Notes: generated by a model not told the origin, from the letters alone. A DNA stretch of 64,000 nt from Pseudofrankia inefficax (GCF_000166135.1 NC_014666.1:5704001-5768000); one strand, 5' to 3'; shown: positions 53,318 to 62,731, numbered from the stretch's first letter. Program-made: numbers and translations.

Positions 53318-54223
53318 GTGCGCTTTCTGACCGACCCCCCGACCCCGACGCACACCGTCATCCAGCTCTCCGACACCCACATCGTGCCCGAGGGCGAGCT
53401 GTACCACGGCACGCTCGACACCCTCGCCAACGTCGCTGCCGCGTTCGACCAGATCGAGCAGTCCGGCATCGACGTGGCCGCGCTGGTGCTGTCCGGTGAC
53501 CTCGCCGACGCCGGCGACCTGGCCTCCTACCGGCGGCTGCGCGCCTACGTGGAGCAGCGGGCCGGCGCGCTCGGCCTGCCGGTGCTGTACATGATGGGCA
53601 ACCACGACAGCCGCGGCCCGTTCCGGGAGGGCCTGCTCGGCGCCGAGCCGACGACCGAGCCCTACGACTACGTGTTCTGGTCCGGCGACCTGCGGATCAT
53701 CGCGCTCGACTCGACCGAGCCCGGCGAGGTCCTCGGCGTGCTGTCCGACGAGCAGCTGGCCTGGCTGGCCGCCGAGCTCGCCACCCCCGCGCCGGCCGGC
53801 ACGATCCTCGCGCTGCACCACCCGCCGGTGCCCTCGCCGATCGGCATGCTCAACACCATGGTCCTGGAGGCGCCGGAGCGCCTCGGCCAGGTGATCGCCG
53901 GCACCGACGTGCGGATCGTGCTCGCCGGCCACGCGCACCACGGCTCGGTCGGGATCCTCGGCGGCGTGCCGGTCTGGGTCGCGGGGGCGACCGCCTACGC
54001 GGCCCGCGCGCTCGGCCCGGCCGGCGGCTACGCGGGCGTCACCGGGGGCGTGTTCACCCGGATCGACGTCTACGCCGGCCAGGCCGTCGCCACCGTCATC
54101 CCGACGACGGTCGGCGACTCCATCTACGAGCTGACCCCCGACATGCTGGCGAAGTACGCCGACGAGCTCGACCCCGACGCCGAGCTGACCCACGAGGACC
54201 TCGACAAGCTCACGAAGGCGTAG
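53318..54223 (+). CDS. Calcineurin-like metallophosphoesterase (Rv0805/CpdA-type)
   Basis: A 301-residue class III phosphodiesterase with all metal motifs: VIQLSDTHIV (D-x-H), VLSGDLADAGD (GD), YMMGNHDSR (GNHD), LALHHPPVPSP and VLAGHAHHGSVG (GHxH). Close relatives hydrolyse cyclic nucleotides or glycerophosphodiesters. Between the PtpB-like phosphatase gene and the permease genes, a role in processing an imported phosphodiester fits better than cAMP turnover, but both remain open. GGGAG precedes the GTG. Confidence 0.92.
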   Translation: MRFLTDPPTPTHTVIQLSDTHIVPEGELYHGTLDTLANVAAAFDQIEQSGIDVAALVLSGDLADAGDLASYRRLRAYVEQRAGALGLPVLYMMGNHDSRGPFREGLLGAEPTTEPYDYVFWSGDLRIIALDSTEPGEVLGVLSDEQLAWLAAELATPAPAGTILALHHPPVPSPIGMLNTMVLEAPERLGQVIAGTDVRIVLAGHAHHGSVGILGGVPVWVAGATAYAARALGPAGGYAGVTGGVFTRIDVYAGQAVATVIPTTVGDSIYELTPDMLAKYADELDPDAELTHEDLDKLTKA

Positions 54224-54230
54224 GCACCCG

Positions 54231-55208
54231 ATGTTCGTCGAGCTCGCCGCCCCGGCGGCGCTCACCGGCGCGGGCCGGACCGTCACCGCTGTCTCCCAGC
54301 CGGTGGCGGCCCGGCCCGCGCTCGCCCGGCGGCTGCTCGCAGCGGCCCCGCCCTATCTCTACCTGCTGCCGGCCGTCGCCTGCCTGGTGCTGTGGACGTA
54401 CAAGCCGCTGGTCGAGGCGGTGCAGCTGTCCTTCTACGACTGGAACCTGCTGCCGACGTCGCCGATGACGTACGTCGGGTTCCACAAGTACGCCGAGGTC
54501 TTCACCCAGCCGGGCCTGCGCCGGGCGACGCTGAACACCGTCTACTACATCCTCGGCCTGCTGCCGTTCTCGGTGGCGCTGCCGACGGTCATCGCGCTGG
54601 TCACCCGCCGGCTCGGCGGCCGCAGCCGCAACGTGTACCGGGCGATCGTCTTCCTGCCGATGCTGGTGGCGCCGGTCGCGGCCGCCGCCGTGTGGAACTG
54701 GCTGCTCGACCCGACCGGCCTGTCGAACCAGGCGCTCGGCTGGTTCGGCGTCGCCCCGCACAACTGGCTGCGCACCGAGGGGACGGCGCTGCCGGCGATC
54801 CTGGCGATCACCGCGTGGTCGATGTGCGGCTTCGCGACGCTCGTCGTCTCGGCCGGCCTGACCGGCATCAGCGCCGACTACGGCGAGGCCGCCGCGATCG
54901 ACGGTGCCACCGGCTGGCAGATCCTGCGCTGGGTGACGCTGCCGCTGCTGCGCTCGACCCTGCTGTTCCTGGTGCTGATGACGGTGTTGCTGTCCGGGCA
55001 GTGGACCTTCCCGCTGCTGGACTCGCTCACCCAGGGTGGTCCGGGCGACAGCTCGTCGAACGTCTACTACCTGCTCTGGGAGCTCGGCTTCCGCAACTTC
55101 GACGCCGGTCTCGCGTCCGCGGCCGGGATCGTCTTCTTCCTGGTGTTCGGGCTCATCGCGGCCGCGCTCGTCGCGCTCGCCGACCGGTTCAGCTTCCACG
55201 ACAACTAA
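54231..55208 (+). CDS. Sugar-type ABC importer permease 1 (UgpA/MalF-like)
   Basis: A 325-residue membrane protein with six helices. The first starts PYLYLLPAVACLVLWTYKPL, followed by VQLSFYDWN, LNTVYYILGLLPFSVALPTV, and the EAA loop GEAAAIDGATGWQILRWVTL, with PLLRSTLLFLVLMTVLLSGQ after it. The EAA loop contacts the ATPase. The gene starts eight bases after the phosphoesterase stop. It works with the second permease, the ATPase and the lipoprotein of this operon. Confidence 0.94.
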   Translation: MFVELAAPAALTGAGRTVTAVSQPVAARPALARRLLAAAPPYLYLLPAVACLVLWTYKPLVEAVQLSFYDWNLLPTSPMTYVGFHKYAEVFTQPGLRRATLNTVYYILGLLPFSVALPTVIALVTRRLGGRSRNVYRAIVFLPMLVAPVAAAAVWNWLLDPTGLSNQALGWFGVAPHNWLRTEGTALPAILAITAWSMCGFATLVVSAGLTGISADYGEAAAIDGATGWQILRWVTLPLLRSTLLFLVLMTVLLSGQWTFPLLDSLTQGGPGDSSSNVYYLLWELGFRNFDAGLASAAGIVFFLVFGLIAAALVALADRFSFHDN

Positions 55209-55218
55209 GGAGCACCAG

Positions 55219-56076
55219 ATGAGCGTCCAGACGGCCGGGGCCGCCCTCGCCGGGCCGCCGAAGGCGCGGCTGGCCTGGGCCGGCGCGGCCGGGCGGCACG
55301 CGGTGATGGTCGTGCTGAGCCTGCTCAGCATCGTCCCGATCTACTGGATGTACGCCGGGTCGCTGCGCCGGCCCGGCGACATCCTCAGCCAGAACCCGCT
55401 GCCGTGGCCGCTGTCGCTGCGCAACTACCACTACGTCCTGCACTCGCTGGACGTCCCGGTGCTGCTCGCCAACACCCTCGTGATCGCGGCGGCGTCGACG
55501 GTCGGGCAGCTGCTGGTCTGTCTGCTCGCCGCCTACGCGTTCGCGGCCTGGGACTTCCGCGGCAAGAACGTGCTGTTCCTGCTGTTCGTCGTCACCTGGC
55601 TCGTCCCGTTCCAGGTCACGATGATCTCCAACTACCTGGTGCTCAACAAGCTGGGCCTGCTCAACAGCCTGGCCGGCGTGGTCGTCCCGACGTTGTGCTC
55701 GGCGCTGGCCGTGCTCATGCTGCGCCAGCACATGCAGGCCTTCCCCCGGGAGCTGCTGGACGCGGCGAAGATCGACGGCCGGCGCTCCTGGTCGACGCTG
55801 TGGACGGTCGTCGTGCCGAACCTGCGCCCGGTGCTCGCGTCGCTGGCGATCCTGCTGTTCATCAGCGCCTGGAACGAGTACTTCTGGCCGGCGCTGGTGC
55901 TGCAGCGGGCGAACTCGGTGATCCAGCTCGGCATCCGCGGCTACCTCACCCAGGAGGGCAACGACTGGGGCGCCATCATGGCCGCCTCCGGGCTGGCCTG
56001 TCTGCCGATCTTCGCGCTGTACGTCGTGCTGCAGCGCCAGGTCATCGACGCCTTCGTCCGCTCCGGGCTGCGCTGA
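55219..56076 (+). CDS. Sugar-type ABC importer permease 2 (UgpE/MalG-like)
   Basis: A 285-residue membrane protein: AVMVVLSLLSIVPIYWMYAG, SLRRPGDILSQNPLPWPLSL, LANTLVIAAASTVGQLLVCL and EAA loop ELLDAAKIDGRRSWSTLWTV, then the C-terminal IFALYVVLQRQVIDAFVRSG with LR typical of the MalG group. AAGGAG eight bases ahead supports the ATG. It is the last gene of the importer operon. Confidence 0.94.
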   Translation: MSVQTAGAALAGPPKARLAWAGAAGRHAVMVVLSLLSIVPIYWMYAGSLRRPGDILSQNPLPWPLSLRNYHYVLHSLDVPVLLANTLVIAAASTVGQLLVCLLAAYAFAAWDFRGKNVLFLLFVVTWLVPFQVTMISNYLVLNKLGLLNSLAGVVVPTLCSALAVLMLRQHMQAFPRELLDAAKIDGRRSWSTLWTVVVPNLRPVLASLAILLFISAWNEYFWPALVLQRANSVIQLGIRGYLTQEGNDWGAIMAASGLACLPIFALYVVLQRQVIDAFVRSGLR

Positions 56077-56198
56077 GCCGAGCACGGCCCGGCGTCGCCC
56101 TTCGGCGCCTGTAGGCTCGCAGAAAGTCCTGGAAGGGCAGGATCTTCGGGACTCTACGCAGGCAGGAACCTCGCAGGCAGGGAGAGGATCAGGGCACG

Positions 56199-57557
56199 GT
56201 GGCTACGCTGGGCGAACCACTGATCGTCGATCATTCGACGCTGGCGGTCCGTAGCCTCGGGCCCAGTCGGGTGACCTCGCCCCTGCTGCCCCTGTTGGGC
56301 GAGCGGCCGACCACCGAGCACTACATCGACGAGGCCGACAAGGTCCTGCTCGACGACACGCTGGCGATGGTCTCGTCGCGCAACGTCCCGCTGGCCGAGC
56401 TGCCCAGCTTCGAGGCGGCCGGCCCGCGCCGGAAGATCTACTTCGACCCGGCGAAGACCAGGGTCGGCATCGTCACCTGCGGCGGCCTGTGCCCCGGGCT
56501 GAACAACGTCATCCGGGGCCTGGTGACCGAGCTCACCACGCACTACGGCGTGACCCGCATCTTCGGCTTCCGCAACGGCTATCAGGGATTCATCGCGCGC
56601 TACGGCCACGACGTCGTCGACCTGACGGCGGAGCGGGTCGCGACGATCGGCGAGGACGGCGGCACGATTCTCGGCACGTCCCGGGGCCAGCAGGACCCGG
56701 AGGAGATCGTCGACTGCCTGTCCCGCATGAACATCAGCATTCTTTTCGTCATCGGCGGCGACGGGACGCTGCGCGGCGCCGGCGAGATCGCCCGGGTCGC
56801 CACCGAGCGGGGCGAGAAGATCGCCGTCGTCGGGATACCGAAGACGATCGACAACGACATTCCGTTCATCGACCAGAGCTTCGGCTTCCAGACCGCGTTC
56901 GCGAAGGCGAGCGAGTCGATCGCCGCCGCGCACGCGGAGGCGACGTCCGCGCCCGGCGGGCTCGGGCTCGTCCGGCTGATGGGACGGCATTCCGGCTTCA
57001 TCGCCTGCTATGCCTCGCTGGCCAAGTCAGACGCCGACGTGGTGCTCATTCCCGAGGTGCCCTTCACGCTCGACGGCGAGAACGGGCTGCTGCGCTACCT
57101 GCGCCGCCGGATCGAGGAGACCGGCCACGCGGTGGTGGTCGCCGCCGAAGGCGCCGGCCAGGAGCTCTTCGACGCGCAGAGCAACGGCCTCGGGACCGGC
57201 ACCGACGCCTCAGGCAACCGGCGGCTGTCGGACGTGGGCCAGTTCCTCAGCGGCCGGATCGTCGACTACTTCACCAGCGCCGGCGTCGAGATCAACCTGA
57301 AGTACATCGACCCGAGCTACGTCATCCGCAGCGTGCCGGCCAACCCGTACGACAGCGTCTACTGCATCCGGCTGGCGCACGCCGCCGTGCACGCCGCGAT
57401 GGCCGGTCGCACCGAGATGGTCGTGGGCCGCTGGCGGCGCCGGTTCATCCACATCCCGATCCCGCTGGCGATCAGCCACCGCAACCAGGTCGACCCGTCG
57501 GGTGACCTGTGGATGTCGGTGCTGGAAGCCACCGGCCAGCCGCCCCGCTTTCAGTAG
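56199..57557 (+). CDS. 6-phosphofructokinase (ATP-dependent, long plant-like type)
   Basis: A 452-residue PFK of the long group found in plants and some actinobacteria. Motifs: VGIVTCGGLCPGLNNVIRGL, IGGDGTLRGAGEIARV, GIPKTIDNDIPFIDQSFGF, LVRLMGRHSGFIACYASLAK and VVVAAEGAGQELF. GGDGT (rather than GGDD) in the nucleotide loop favours ATP over pyrophosphate. It catalyses fructose-6-phosphate to fructose-1,6-bisphosphate. A leader of about 85 residues precedes the catalytic core. The start is GTG 56199, with AGGGAGAGG upstream. No glycolytic neighbours. Confidence 0.92.
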   Translation: MATLGEPLIVDHSTLAVRSLGPSRVTSPLLPLLGERPTTEHYIDEADKVLLDDTLAMVSSRNVPLAELPSFEAAGPRRKIYFDPAKTRVGIVTCGGLCPGLNNVIRGLVTELTTHYGVTRIFGFRNGYQGFIARYGHDVVDLTAERVATIGEDGGTILGTSRGQQDPEEIVDCLSRMNISILFVIGGDGTLRGAGEIARVATERGEKIAVVGIPKTIDNDIPFIDQSFGFQTAFAKASESIAAAHAEATSAPGGLGLVRLMGRHSGFIACYASLAKSDADVVLIPEVPFTLDGENGLLRYLRRRIEETGHAVVVAAEGAGQELFDAQSNGLGTGTDASGNRRLSDVGQFLSGRIVDYFTSAGVEINLKYIDPSYVIRSVPANPYDSVYCIRLAHAAVHAAMAGRTEMVVGRWRRRFIHIPIPLAISHRNQVDPSGDLWMSVLEATGQPPRFQ

Positions 57558-57602
57558 CGCCTTGCTTTCAGCGGCGCACCGCGCAGGAGGACCGAGGAAG
57601 CC

Positions 57603-58262
57603 ATGCTGCAGATCGACATCTGGTCGGACGTCGCCTGCCCGTTCTGCTATATCGGGAAGCGGTCCTTCGAGGGTGCCCTGGCGACCTTCGAGCATGCCGA
57701 CGAGGTCGAGGTCCGCTGGCACAGCTTCGAGCTCGACCCGCACGCGCCCAGCGTCCCGGCGAGCGGCATCTACGACCTGCTCGCGGCGAAGTACGGCGTC
57801 ACCAGGGAGCAGGCCGTCGCGATGAACGAGCGGGTCGCCACGATGGCCGCGGCCGTCGGCCTGACCCTGGACTTCGACGCGATCAAGCCGACCAGCACGT
57901 TCGCCGCGCACCGCGTCCTGCAGTGCGCGGCCACCGAGGACCTGCAGGCCGCGGCCGCCGAGGAGCTGTTCGCCGCCTACTTCACCAAGGGCGCGAACCT
58001 CGCCGACCCGGACGAGCTGGCCGACGCCGTGGCCGTCCTCGGCCTGGACCGCGAGCGGCTGCGCGCGGTCGCGGCGGGCGACGAGTTCGCCGGCCAGGTC
58101 CGCGCCGACGAGGCGCGCGCCGCCGAGCTGGGCATCACCGGCGTCCCGTACTTCCTGGTCCAGTCCCGGTACGCGGTGTCCGGCGCGCAGCCCCGCGAGA
58201 CCTTCGAGAAGGCCCTCTCGAAAGCCTGGGACCTGGCCACCGCGGACGCCACCGCCTCCTGA
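57603..58262 (+). CDS. DsbA family oxidoreductase (FrnE-like)
   Basis: A 219-residue thioredoxin-fold protein without a signal peptide, hence cytoplasmic. The active site is WSDVACPFCYIGKRSFEGAL (Cys12, Cys15), and the cis-Pro loop ITGVPYFLVQSRYAVSGAQP is typical of the FrnE subgroup of DsbA-like proteins, linked to polyketide chemistry and oxidative-stress tolerance in relatives. GGAGGACC lies upstream of the ATG. It starts 45 bases after the phosphofructokinase stop and may be co-transcribed with it. Confidence 0.92.
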   Translation: MLQIDIWSDVACPFCYIGKRSFEGALATFEHADEVEVRWHSFELDPHAPSVPASGIYDLLAAKYGVTREQAVAMNERVATMAAAVGLTLDFDAIKPTSTFAAHRVLQCAATEDLQAAAAEELFAAYFTKGANLADPDELADAVAVLGLDRERLRAVAAGDEFAGQVRADEARAAELGITGVPYFLVQSRYAVSGAQPRETFEKALSKAWDLATADATAS

Positions 58263-58573
58263 GGCGCCGTCCCGGCTCCCCCGCGGGCGTGAGGTTAGTC
58301 ACCCAGAGTGGTCGATTTCACGAACCCCCCGGGCCGGCCGCCTCCGGCCGGCGCCGCGACACCGGCTCGGCGGGGCCGTCTCCCTCGCGCACCGCAGCAA
58401 CCACTCCACCCGCCGCGATATGTATGGCGCATACAGAGTGATTCGTGGCCAACAGTGACACGGCGTTAGCAAAAAGTGGCCTCGCCGACCCCATCGAGGC
58501 ACCGCCAGCGACCAAACGAGCCGCAATCCCCCGTTCAGACCTGGGCAATCAGCGCGCGATAGCGTGAAACCCA
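58263..58573. other. 311-bp intergenic region with promoter of the binding-protein gene
   Basis: No gene is seen in this gap. The second half becomes AT-richer (GCGATATGTATGGCGCATAC, TTAGCAAAAAGTGG), as expected for a promoter. It contains the 15-bp palindrome listed separately. Confidence 0.6.
58421..58435. promoter_or_regulatory. Perfect 15-bp dyad TGTATG-GCG-CATACA
   Basis: Six-base arms are perfectly complementary around GCG. It lies 138 bases upstream of the LivK-type gene, in the AT-richer promoter region. Dyads of this size suit TetR or GntR proteins; no regulator is adjacent, so the protein that binds is unknown. Confidence 0.55.
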
Positions 58574-59890
58574 ATGATCACGAAAGAATCACGTTCTGTG
58601 CCGAACCCCGCTGGGCGAGGCCCCACCGCGCCCGCCGGCCGCCGACGCGGCCGGATCGCCGCGGCCGCGACGGCGGCGGCCGTGCTCGCCACGCTGCCGG
58701 CCGCGCTCGCCAGCTGCGGCTCGACCCAGGAACCGGCGACCGCCGCCAGCGGCAGCTGTCCGTCACCGGGCGTGTCCGGCGACACGATCAAGATCGGTCT
58801 GATCTACCCGGACACCGGAGGCCAGATCGCCGACAGCTTCCGGGACGTCCGCAGCGCGGTGCAGGCACGCGTCGACGCGCAGAACGCGGCCGGGGGCGTG
58901 CACGGCCGGACGGTCCAGATCGTCTGGCGCGACGACCAGTCCGACCCCGGGCTGTTCCGCACGGCGGCGCAGGATCTCGTCGACAACCAGAAGGTCTTCG
59001 GCCTCATCGTCGAGTCGATCGCGGCGGGCCCGACCGCGTCCTGGCTGGAGGCCAACGGCATCCCCGCGGCGGGGGTCGCGATCGGCGCCGGCCAGCACCG
59101 CAACCTCTTCTCGTTCGGGTCGCTGTTCACCGGCCAGAACGTCAACGTCGACACCTTCGGCCGGTACGTGCGGGCCGGCGGCGGAACCAAGGCCCTCGTC
59201 GTCGTCGACCCGTCGCAACCGGCGGCGGCCGGCCTCGTCGGCGTCTTCGGCCCCAGCCTGACCAGTCAGGGCGTGCAGGTCGCCGGCCAGGAGAACTACC
59301 CCGCCGGTGCCACCACCCCGGCCCACATCGTCGACGCGCTGCGCCACGCCGGCGCCGACACGCTGATCGGCGTGCTGAAGCCGGCCGACTTCGCCGACAT
59401 CTACACCGCGGCCAAGACGGCCGGGGTCAAGCTCAAGGTCGCGCTGAGCGCCGCCGGCTACGAGCAGGACCTGCTCGACCAGCGGGGCGCGGCCCTCGCC
59501 GGCATGTCGGTGATCGTCGGCTACGCCTCGTTCGAGCAGGCGTCGCCCGCGATGACGGCCTTCCACAGCGCGATGGCGACCTACTCCCCCGAGTTGCAGG
59601 ACCCGAACTCGGAGGCAGCGCTCTCGGCCTACGTCTCGACCGACGAGATGCTCAAGGGCCTCGACCTCGCCGGCGCCTGCCCGACCCGGGAGGGCTTCAT
59701 CACCGGCCTGCACAAGGTCACCGACTACTCGGCCGGTGGCCTGATCGCTCCCACCGACCTGAGCAACCCGACAGCCGCGACGACGTGCTTCAACTTCGTG
59801 AAGGCCAACGCGACGGGGACCAGGTTCGAGCCGGTGACGCCGCCCGCCGGCAGCTCGGACGGGTTCTGGTGTGGCAAGCCGCTGAGCTAG
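58574..59890 (+). CDS. Orphan ABC substrate-binding lipoprotein (LivK/branched-chain amino acid type)
   Basis: A 438-residue periplasmic-binding-protein fold type I. The leader has an Arg-rich N-region and a hydrophobic run ending in a lipobox-like ALASC. The mature part: TIKIGLIYPDTGGQIADSFR, AVQARVDAQNAAGGVHGRTV, QIVWRDDQSDPGLFRTAAQD, GIPAAGVAIGAGQHRN and LIGVLKPADFADIYTAAKTA. No liv permease or ATPase genes are nearby, so it must work with components encoded elsewhere or as a receptor. The ligand could be an amino acid, aromatic acid or amide. A 17-bp stem terminator follows. Confidence 0.9.
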   Translation: MITKESRSVPNPAGRGPTAPAGRRRGRIAAAATAAAVLATLPAALASCGSTQEPATAASGSCPSPGVSGDTIKIGLIYPDTGGQIADSFRDVRSAVQARVDAQNAAGGVHGRTVQIVWRDDQSDPGLFRTAAQDLVDNQKVFGLIVESIAAGPTASWLEANGIPAAGVAIGAGQHRNLFSFGSLFTGQNVNVDTFGRYVRAGGGTKALVVVDPSQPAAAGLVGVFGPSLTSQGVQVAGQENYPAGATTPAHIVDALRHAGADTLIGVLKPADFADIYTAAKTAGVKLKVALSAAGYEQDLLDQRGAALAGMSVIVGYASFEQASPAMTAFHSAMATYSPELQDPNSEAALSAYVSTDEMLKGLDLAGACPTREGFITGLHKVTDYSAGGLIAPTDLSNPTAATTCFNFVKANATGTRFEPVTPPAGSSDGFWCGKPLS

Positions 59891-59910
59891 CCACCGCCGG
59901 GGCCACCGGT

Positions 59911-59949
59911 TTCGGGGCTGGGAGAAACTCTTTTTCTCCCAGCCCCGAA
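59911..59949. terminator. Perfect 17-bp stem bidirectional terminator
   Basis: TTCGGGGCTGGGAGAAA (59911-59927) is exactly complementary to 59933-59949 around the loop CTCTT. The A/T-rich inner end and location between convergent stops (59890 and 59974) make it a strong terminator in both directions. Confidence 0.9.
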
Positions 59950-59973
59950 CACTTTCCCAGCCCGAACAGCGGG

Positions 59974-61026
59974 TCAGGCCGGGTCGAGCAGGCGGCCGTC
60001 CTCGTCGGCCAGCCCGCCGGCCTGCTTGACGTTGCGCAGCACCGGCGAGATCTCGCACGTCTGCACGCCGTCGAGCGCGCCGATCCGGCTGGTGGTGAAG
60101 GTGTACAGCTCGGCGAGGTCGTGGCACAGGACCGTGGCGACCAGGTTGTGCGGCCCGGAGGTGGCCGCCGCGAAACAGACCTCCGGAAGCGCCGCGAGCG
60201 TCTTGCCGGTCTCGTGCAGCACGGACGGGGTGACCCGCAGGTAGACGTGGGCGGCGGCGGTGTAGCCGAACCGGCGCAGGGCCAGGTCCATGTCGATGAA
60301 GACCGTGTTGGTGGCCAGCAGCGTGGCGAGCCGGCGGGTGATCCGCCCCTCGGTGATCCCGGCGGCGGCGGCGAGCTCGGCGTAGCTCGCCCGCCCGTCC
60401 CGGGCGAGCGCCGCGATGATCGCGCGGTCGGTCGGTTCGAGGCGGACCGGCGCGGACACGTCGCGGGCCGCCGGCAGCTCGGAGATGGCGGTGAGCGCGG
60501 CGGCCTCCTCGGCCGTCACGCAGCCGCTGAGGCCGTCCCAGTCGTCGGACCGGTCGCCGATGAAGATGTGCAGCACCACGGCGGCGTCGATGTCGAGGAC
60601 GTGCGCGGTGCGCGGCAGCCGGCGGGTCAGCAGCGTCTCGCGCTGCTCGGCCGACAGCGACCGCATCGAGAAGACCAGCTCGGACCCGGCGGCCGCCAGT
60701 GACAGCCAGCGGACGTCGTCCCGGCGGGCGAGCGCGGCGGCGAGCGCCTCGGCGCTGTCGGGCCGGCACCGCACCCGGACCATCCACGGGTGCTGCCCGG
60801 CCACCTTGGGGTTGACCGTGGCGAAGATCCGCAGGAAGCCGTCCCGGCGCAGCGCGCGGTAGCGGCGGGCGACGGTCCGCTCGGGGAGGCCGAGGACGGA
60901 CCCGAGCCGCGCGAAGCTGGCCCGCGGCGCCACCTGCAGGGCCCGTACGACCCGCTGGTCGTCGATGTCCATCACCACAGGGTCGAGGCGCGGCATGACG
61001 CTTTCCGGCGTCTGGGTCACCACCAT
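59974..61026 (-). CDS. Double-module Lrp/AsnC family transcriptional regulator
   Basis: A 350-residue protein containing two AsnC-type HTH units. The first starts about residue 18 (DDQRVVRALQVAPRASFARL, GSVLGLPERTVARRYRALRR); the second near residue 180 (PTDRAIIAALARDGRASYAE, LAAAAGITEGRITRRLATLL). A RAM-like ligand domain follows each. Ordinary Lrp proteins are about 150-160 residues, so this is a tandem fusion. It diverges from the DHA2 exporter gene across 124 bases and probably regulates it. ATG 61026 is used; ATG 60996 has a slightly better ribosome site. Confidence 0.9.
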   Translation of the reverse strand: MVVTQTPESVMPRLDPVVMDIDDQRVVRALQVAPRASFARLGSVLGLPERTVARRYRALRRDGFLRIFATVNPKVAGQHPWMVRVRCRPDSAEALAAALARRDDVRWLSLAAAGSELVFSMRSLSAEQRETLLTRRLPRTAHVLDIDAAVVLHIFIGDRSDDWDGLSGCVTAEEAAALTAISELPAARDVSAPVRLEPTDRAIIAALARDGRASYAELAAAAGITEGRITRRLATLLATNTVFIDMDLALRRFGYTAAAHVYLRVTPSVLHETGKTLAALPEVCFAAATSGPHNLVATVLCHDLAELYTFTTSRIGALDGVQTCEISPVLRNVKQAGGLADEDGRLLDPA

Positions 61027-61150
61027 GGACGGAAATCTACATCCTCGCGCCGAGGGCGGGGAATCGTCGGCGGCCGTCGGCAGACTGGTGCGCACCGCCG
61101 CGAGACCCGTCGCCGACGACGCCCGCGGCACTCGCCCAGGGGAGTGGTCG

Positions 61151-62731
61151 ATGGAACGCAAGTGGTGGACGCTGGTGGTGGTCTGCGCGGCGACGTTCAT
61201 GTTGCTGCTGGACATCACGATCGTCGTGGTGGCACTGCCGGACATCCAGCGAGCCCTGAAGACCAGCTTCAGCGACGTGCAGTGGGTCATCGACGCCTAC
61301 TCGCTGACCCTGGCCGCGCTGCTGCTGACGGCCGGGTCGCTGGCCGACCGGTTCGGCCGGCGCAGGCTGTTCCTGATCGGCCTTGTGGTCTTCACCGCCG
61401 GCTCGCTGCTGTGCGCCGTGGCGACGAGCCCGCTCATGCTGATCGCCTCGCGGGCCGCGCAGGGCGTGGGCGGCGCCATCCTGTTCTCGACGTCGCTGGC
61501 GCTGCTGGCGATGAACTTCCACGGCAGGGAGCGCGGCGTCGCGTTCGGCGTCTGGGGCGCGGTGACCGGGGTGTCGACCGCGCTCGGGCCCATCCTCGGC
61601 GGCCTCATCACCAGCGGCATCAGCTGGCGCGGCATCTTCTGGGTGAACCTGCCGATCGGCGTCGCGGCGGTCGCGGTCACGCTCGTGAAGGTCGACGAGT
61701 CGCGGGCCCCGCACGCGCACCGGCCGGACTGGCCCGGCTTCGGCACGCTCACCGCCGGGCTGGTCTCGCTCGTCTACGGGCTGATCAGGGCCAGCGAGAC
61801 GAGCTGGAGCGACACCGGGGTGATCATCTGCCTCGCGCTGGCCGTGGTGTTCCTCGCGGCGTTCGTCGTCGTCGAGGCGCGGGTGGCACATCCGATGTTC
61901 GACCTGTCGCTGCTGCGCATCCCCACCTTCCTCGGTGGATCGGTCGCGGCGTTCGCGATGAACGGCTCGCTGTACGCGATGTTGCTCTACCTGACGATCT
62001 ACCTGCAGGACGACCTGGGCTACTCGGCGCTGCAGACCGGCCTACGGATTCTGATCCTGTCCAGCGCGGCCACGGTCGTCTCCATCGCATCGGGGCGGGC
62101 CTCGGCTTTCCTGCCGGTGCGCTGGCTGATCGGCAGCGGCCTTCTCCTGGTCGGCGCCGGGCTGCTGCTGATGTCGGGGCTGTCCGCGGGGAGCGGCTGG
62201 ACGCACCTGATCGCGGGGTTCCTCGTCGCCGGGGCCGGCTCCGGCCTGGTGAACCCGCCGCTGGCCTCGACCGCGGTCGGAGTCGTGCACCCGTTCCGGT
62301 CGGGCATGGCCTCCGGGGTGAACACCACGTTCCGCCAGGTCGGGATCGCCGTCGGCGTCGCGGCCTACGGCTCGATCTTCACCGCCGTGCTGGCGCACGA
62401 CCTCAGCCGGCGTCTCGACGGCGTGCCGGGCCTCGCCGGGCAGGGCGACCGGATCTCCGACGCGGTCCACTCCGGGGCGGCGGGCCAGGTCATCGCCACC
62501 GCGCCCGCCGCGGTGCGCGGGGACCTGGTCGAGGCGATCCACGCCAGCTTCGCCGGCGCCCTCAACGACCTGTTCGTCACCGCCGGCATCCTCGCGCTCG
62601 CCGGTGGCGTGCTCGCCCTGGTGCTCATCCGGGCGAAGGACTTCGCGGCCGTCGCCCAGCAGGGAGGCCAGCCGGCGGGAGGCGGCGGCCAGCCGCCGGT
62701 CCGGCCCGAGGCGGCCGCGTCCGCCTCGTGA
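61151..62731 (+). CDS. DHA2-family MFS drug transporter (EmrB/QacA type, 14 helices)
   Basis: A 526-residue efflux protein. Motif C-like and family blocks: WWTLVVVCAATFMLLLDITI with VVVALPDI, VQWVIDAYSLTLAALLLTAG, SLADRFGRRRLFLIGLVVFT (motif A), RAAQGVGGAILFSTSLALLA and WGAVTGVSTALGPILGGLI (motif C). Fourteen helices and the length match proton-driven multidrug exporters. GGGGAG six bases ahead supports the ATG. The divergent double-module Lrp gene is its likely regulator. The C-terminus is a Gly/Pro/Ala tail. Confidence 0.94.
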   Translation: MERKWWTLVVVCAATFMLLLDITIVVVALPDIQRALKTSFSDVQWVIDAYSLTLAALLLTAGSLADRFGRRRLFLIGLVVFTAGSLLCAVATSPLMLIASRAAQGVGGAILFSTSLALLAMNFHGRERGVAFGVWGAVTGVSTALGPILGGLITSGISWRGIFWVNLPIGVAAVAVTLVKVDESRAPHAHRPDWPGFGTLTAGLVSLVYGLIRASETSWSDTGVIICLALAVVFLAAFVVVEARVAHPMFDLSLLRIPTFLGGSVAAFAMNGSLYAMLLYLTIYLQDDLGYSALQTGLRILILSSAATVVSIASGRASAFLPVRWLIGSGLLLVGAGLLLMSGLSAGSGWTHLIAGFLVAGAGSGLVNPPLASTAVGVVHPFRSGMASGVNTTFRQVGIAVGVAAYGSIFTAVLAHDLSRRLDGVPGLAGQGDRISDAVHSGAAGQVIATAPAAVRGDLVEAIHASFAGALNDLFVTAGILALAGGVLALVLIRAKDFAAVAQQGGQPAGGGGQPPVRPEAAASAS

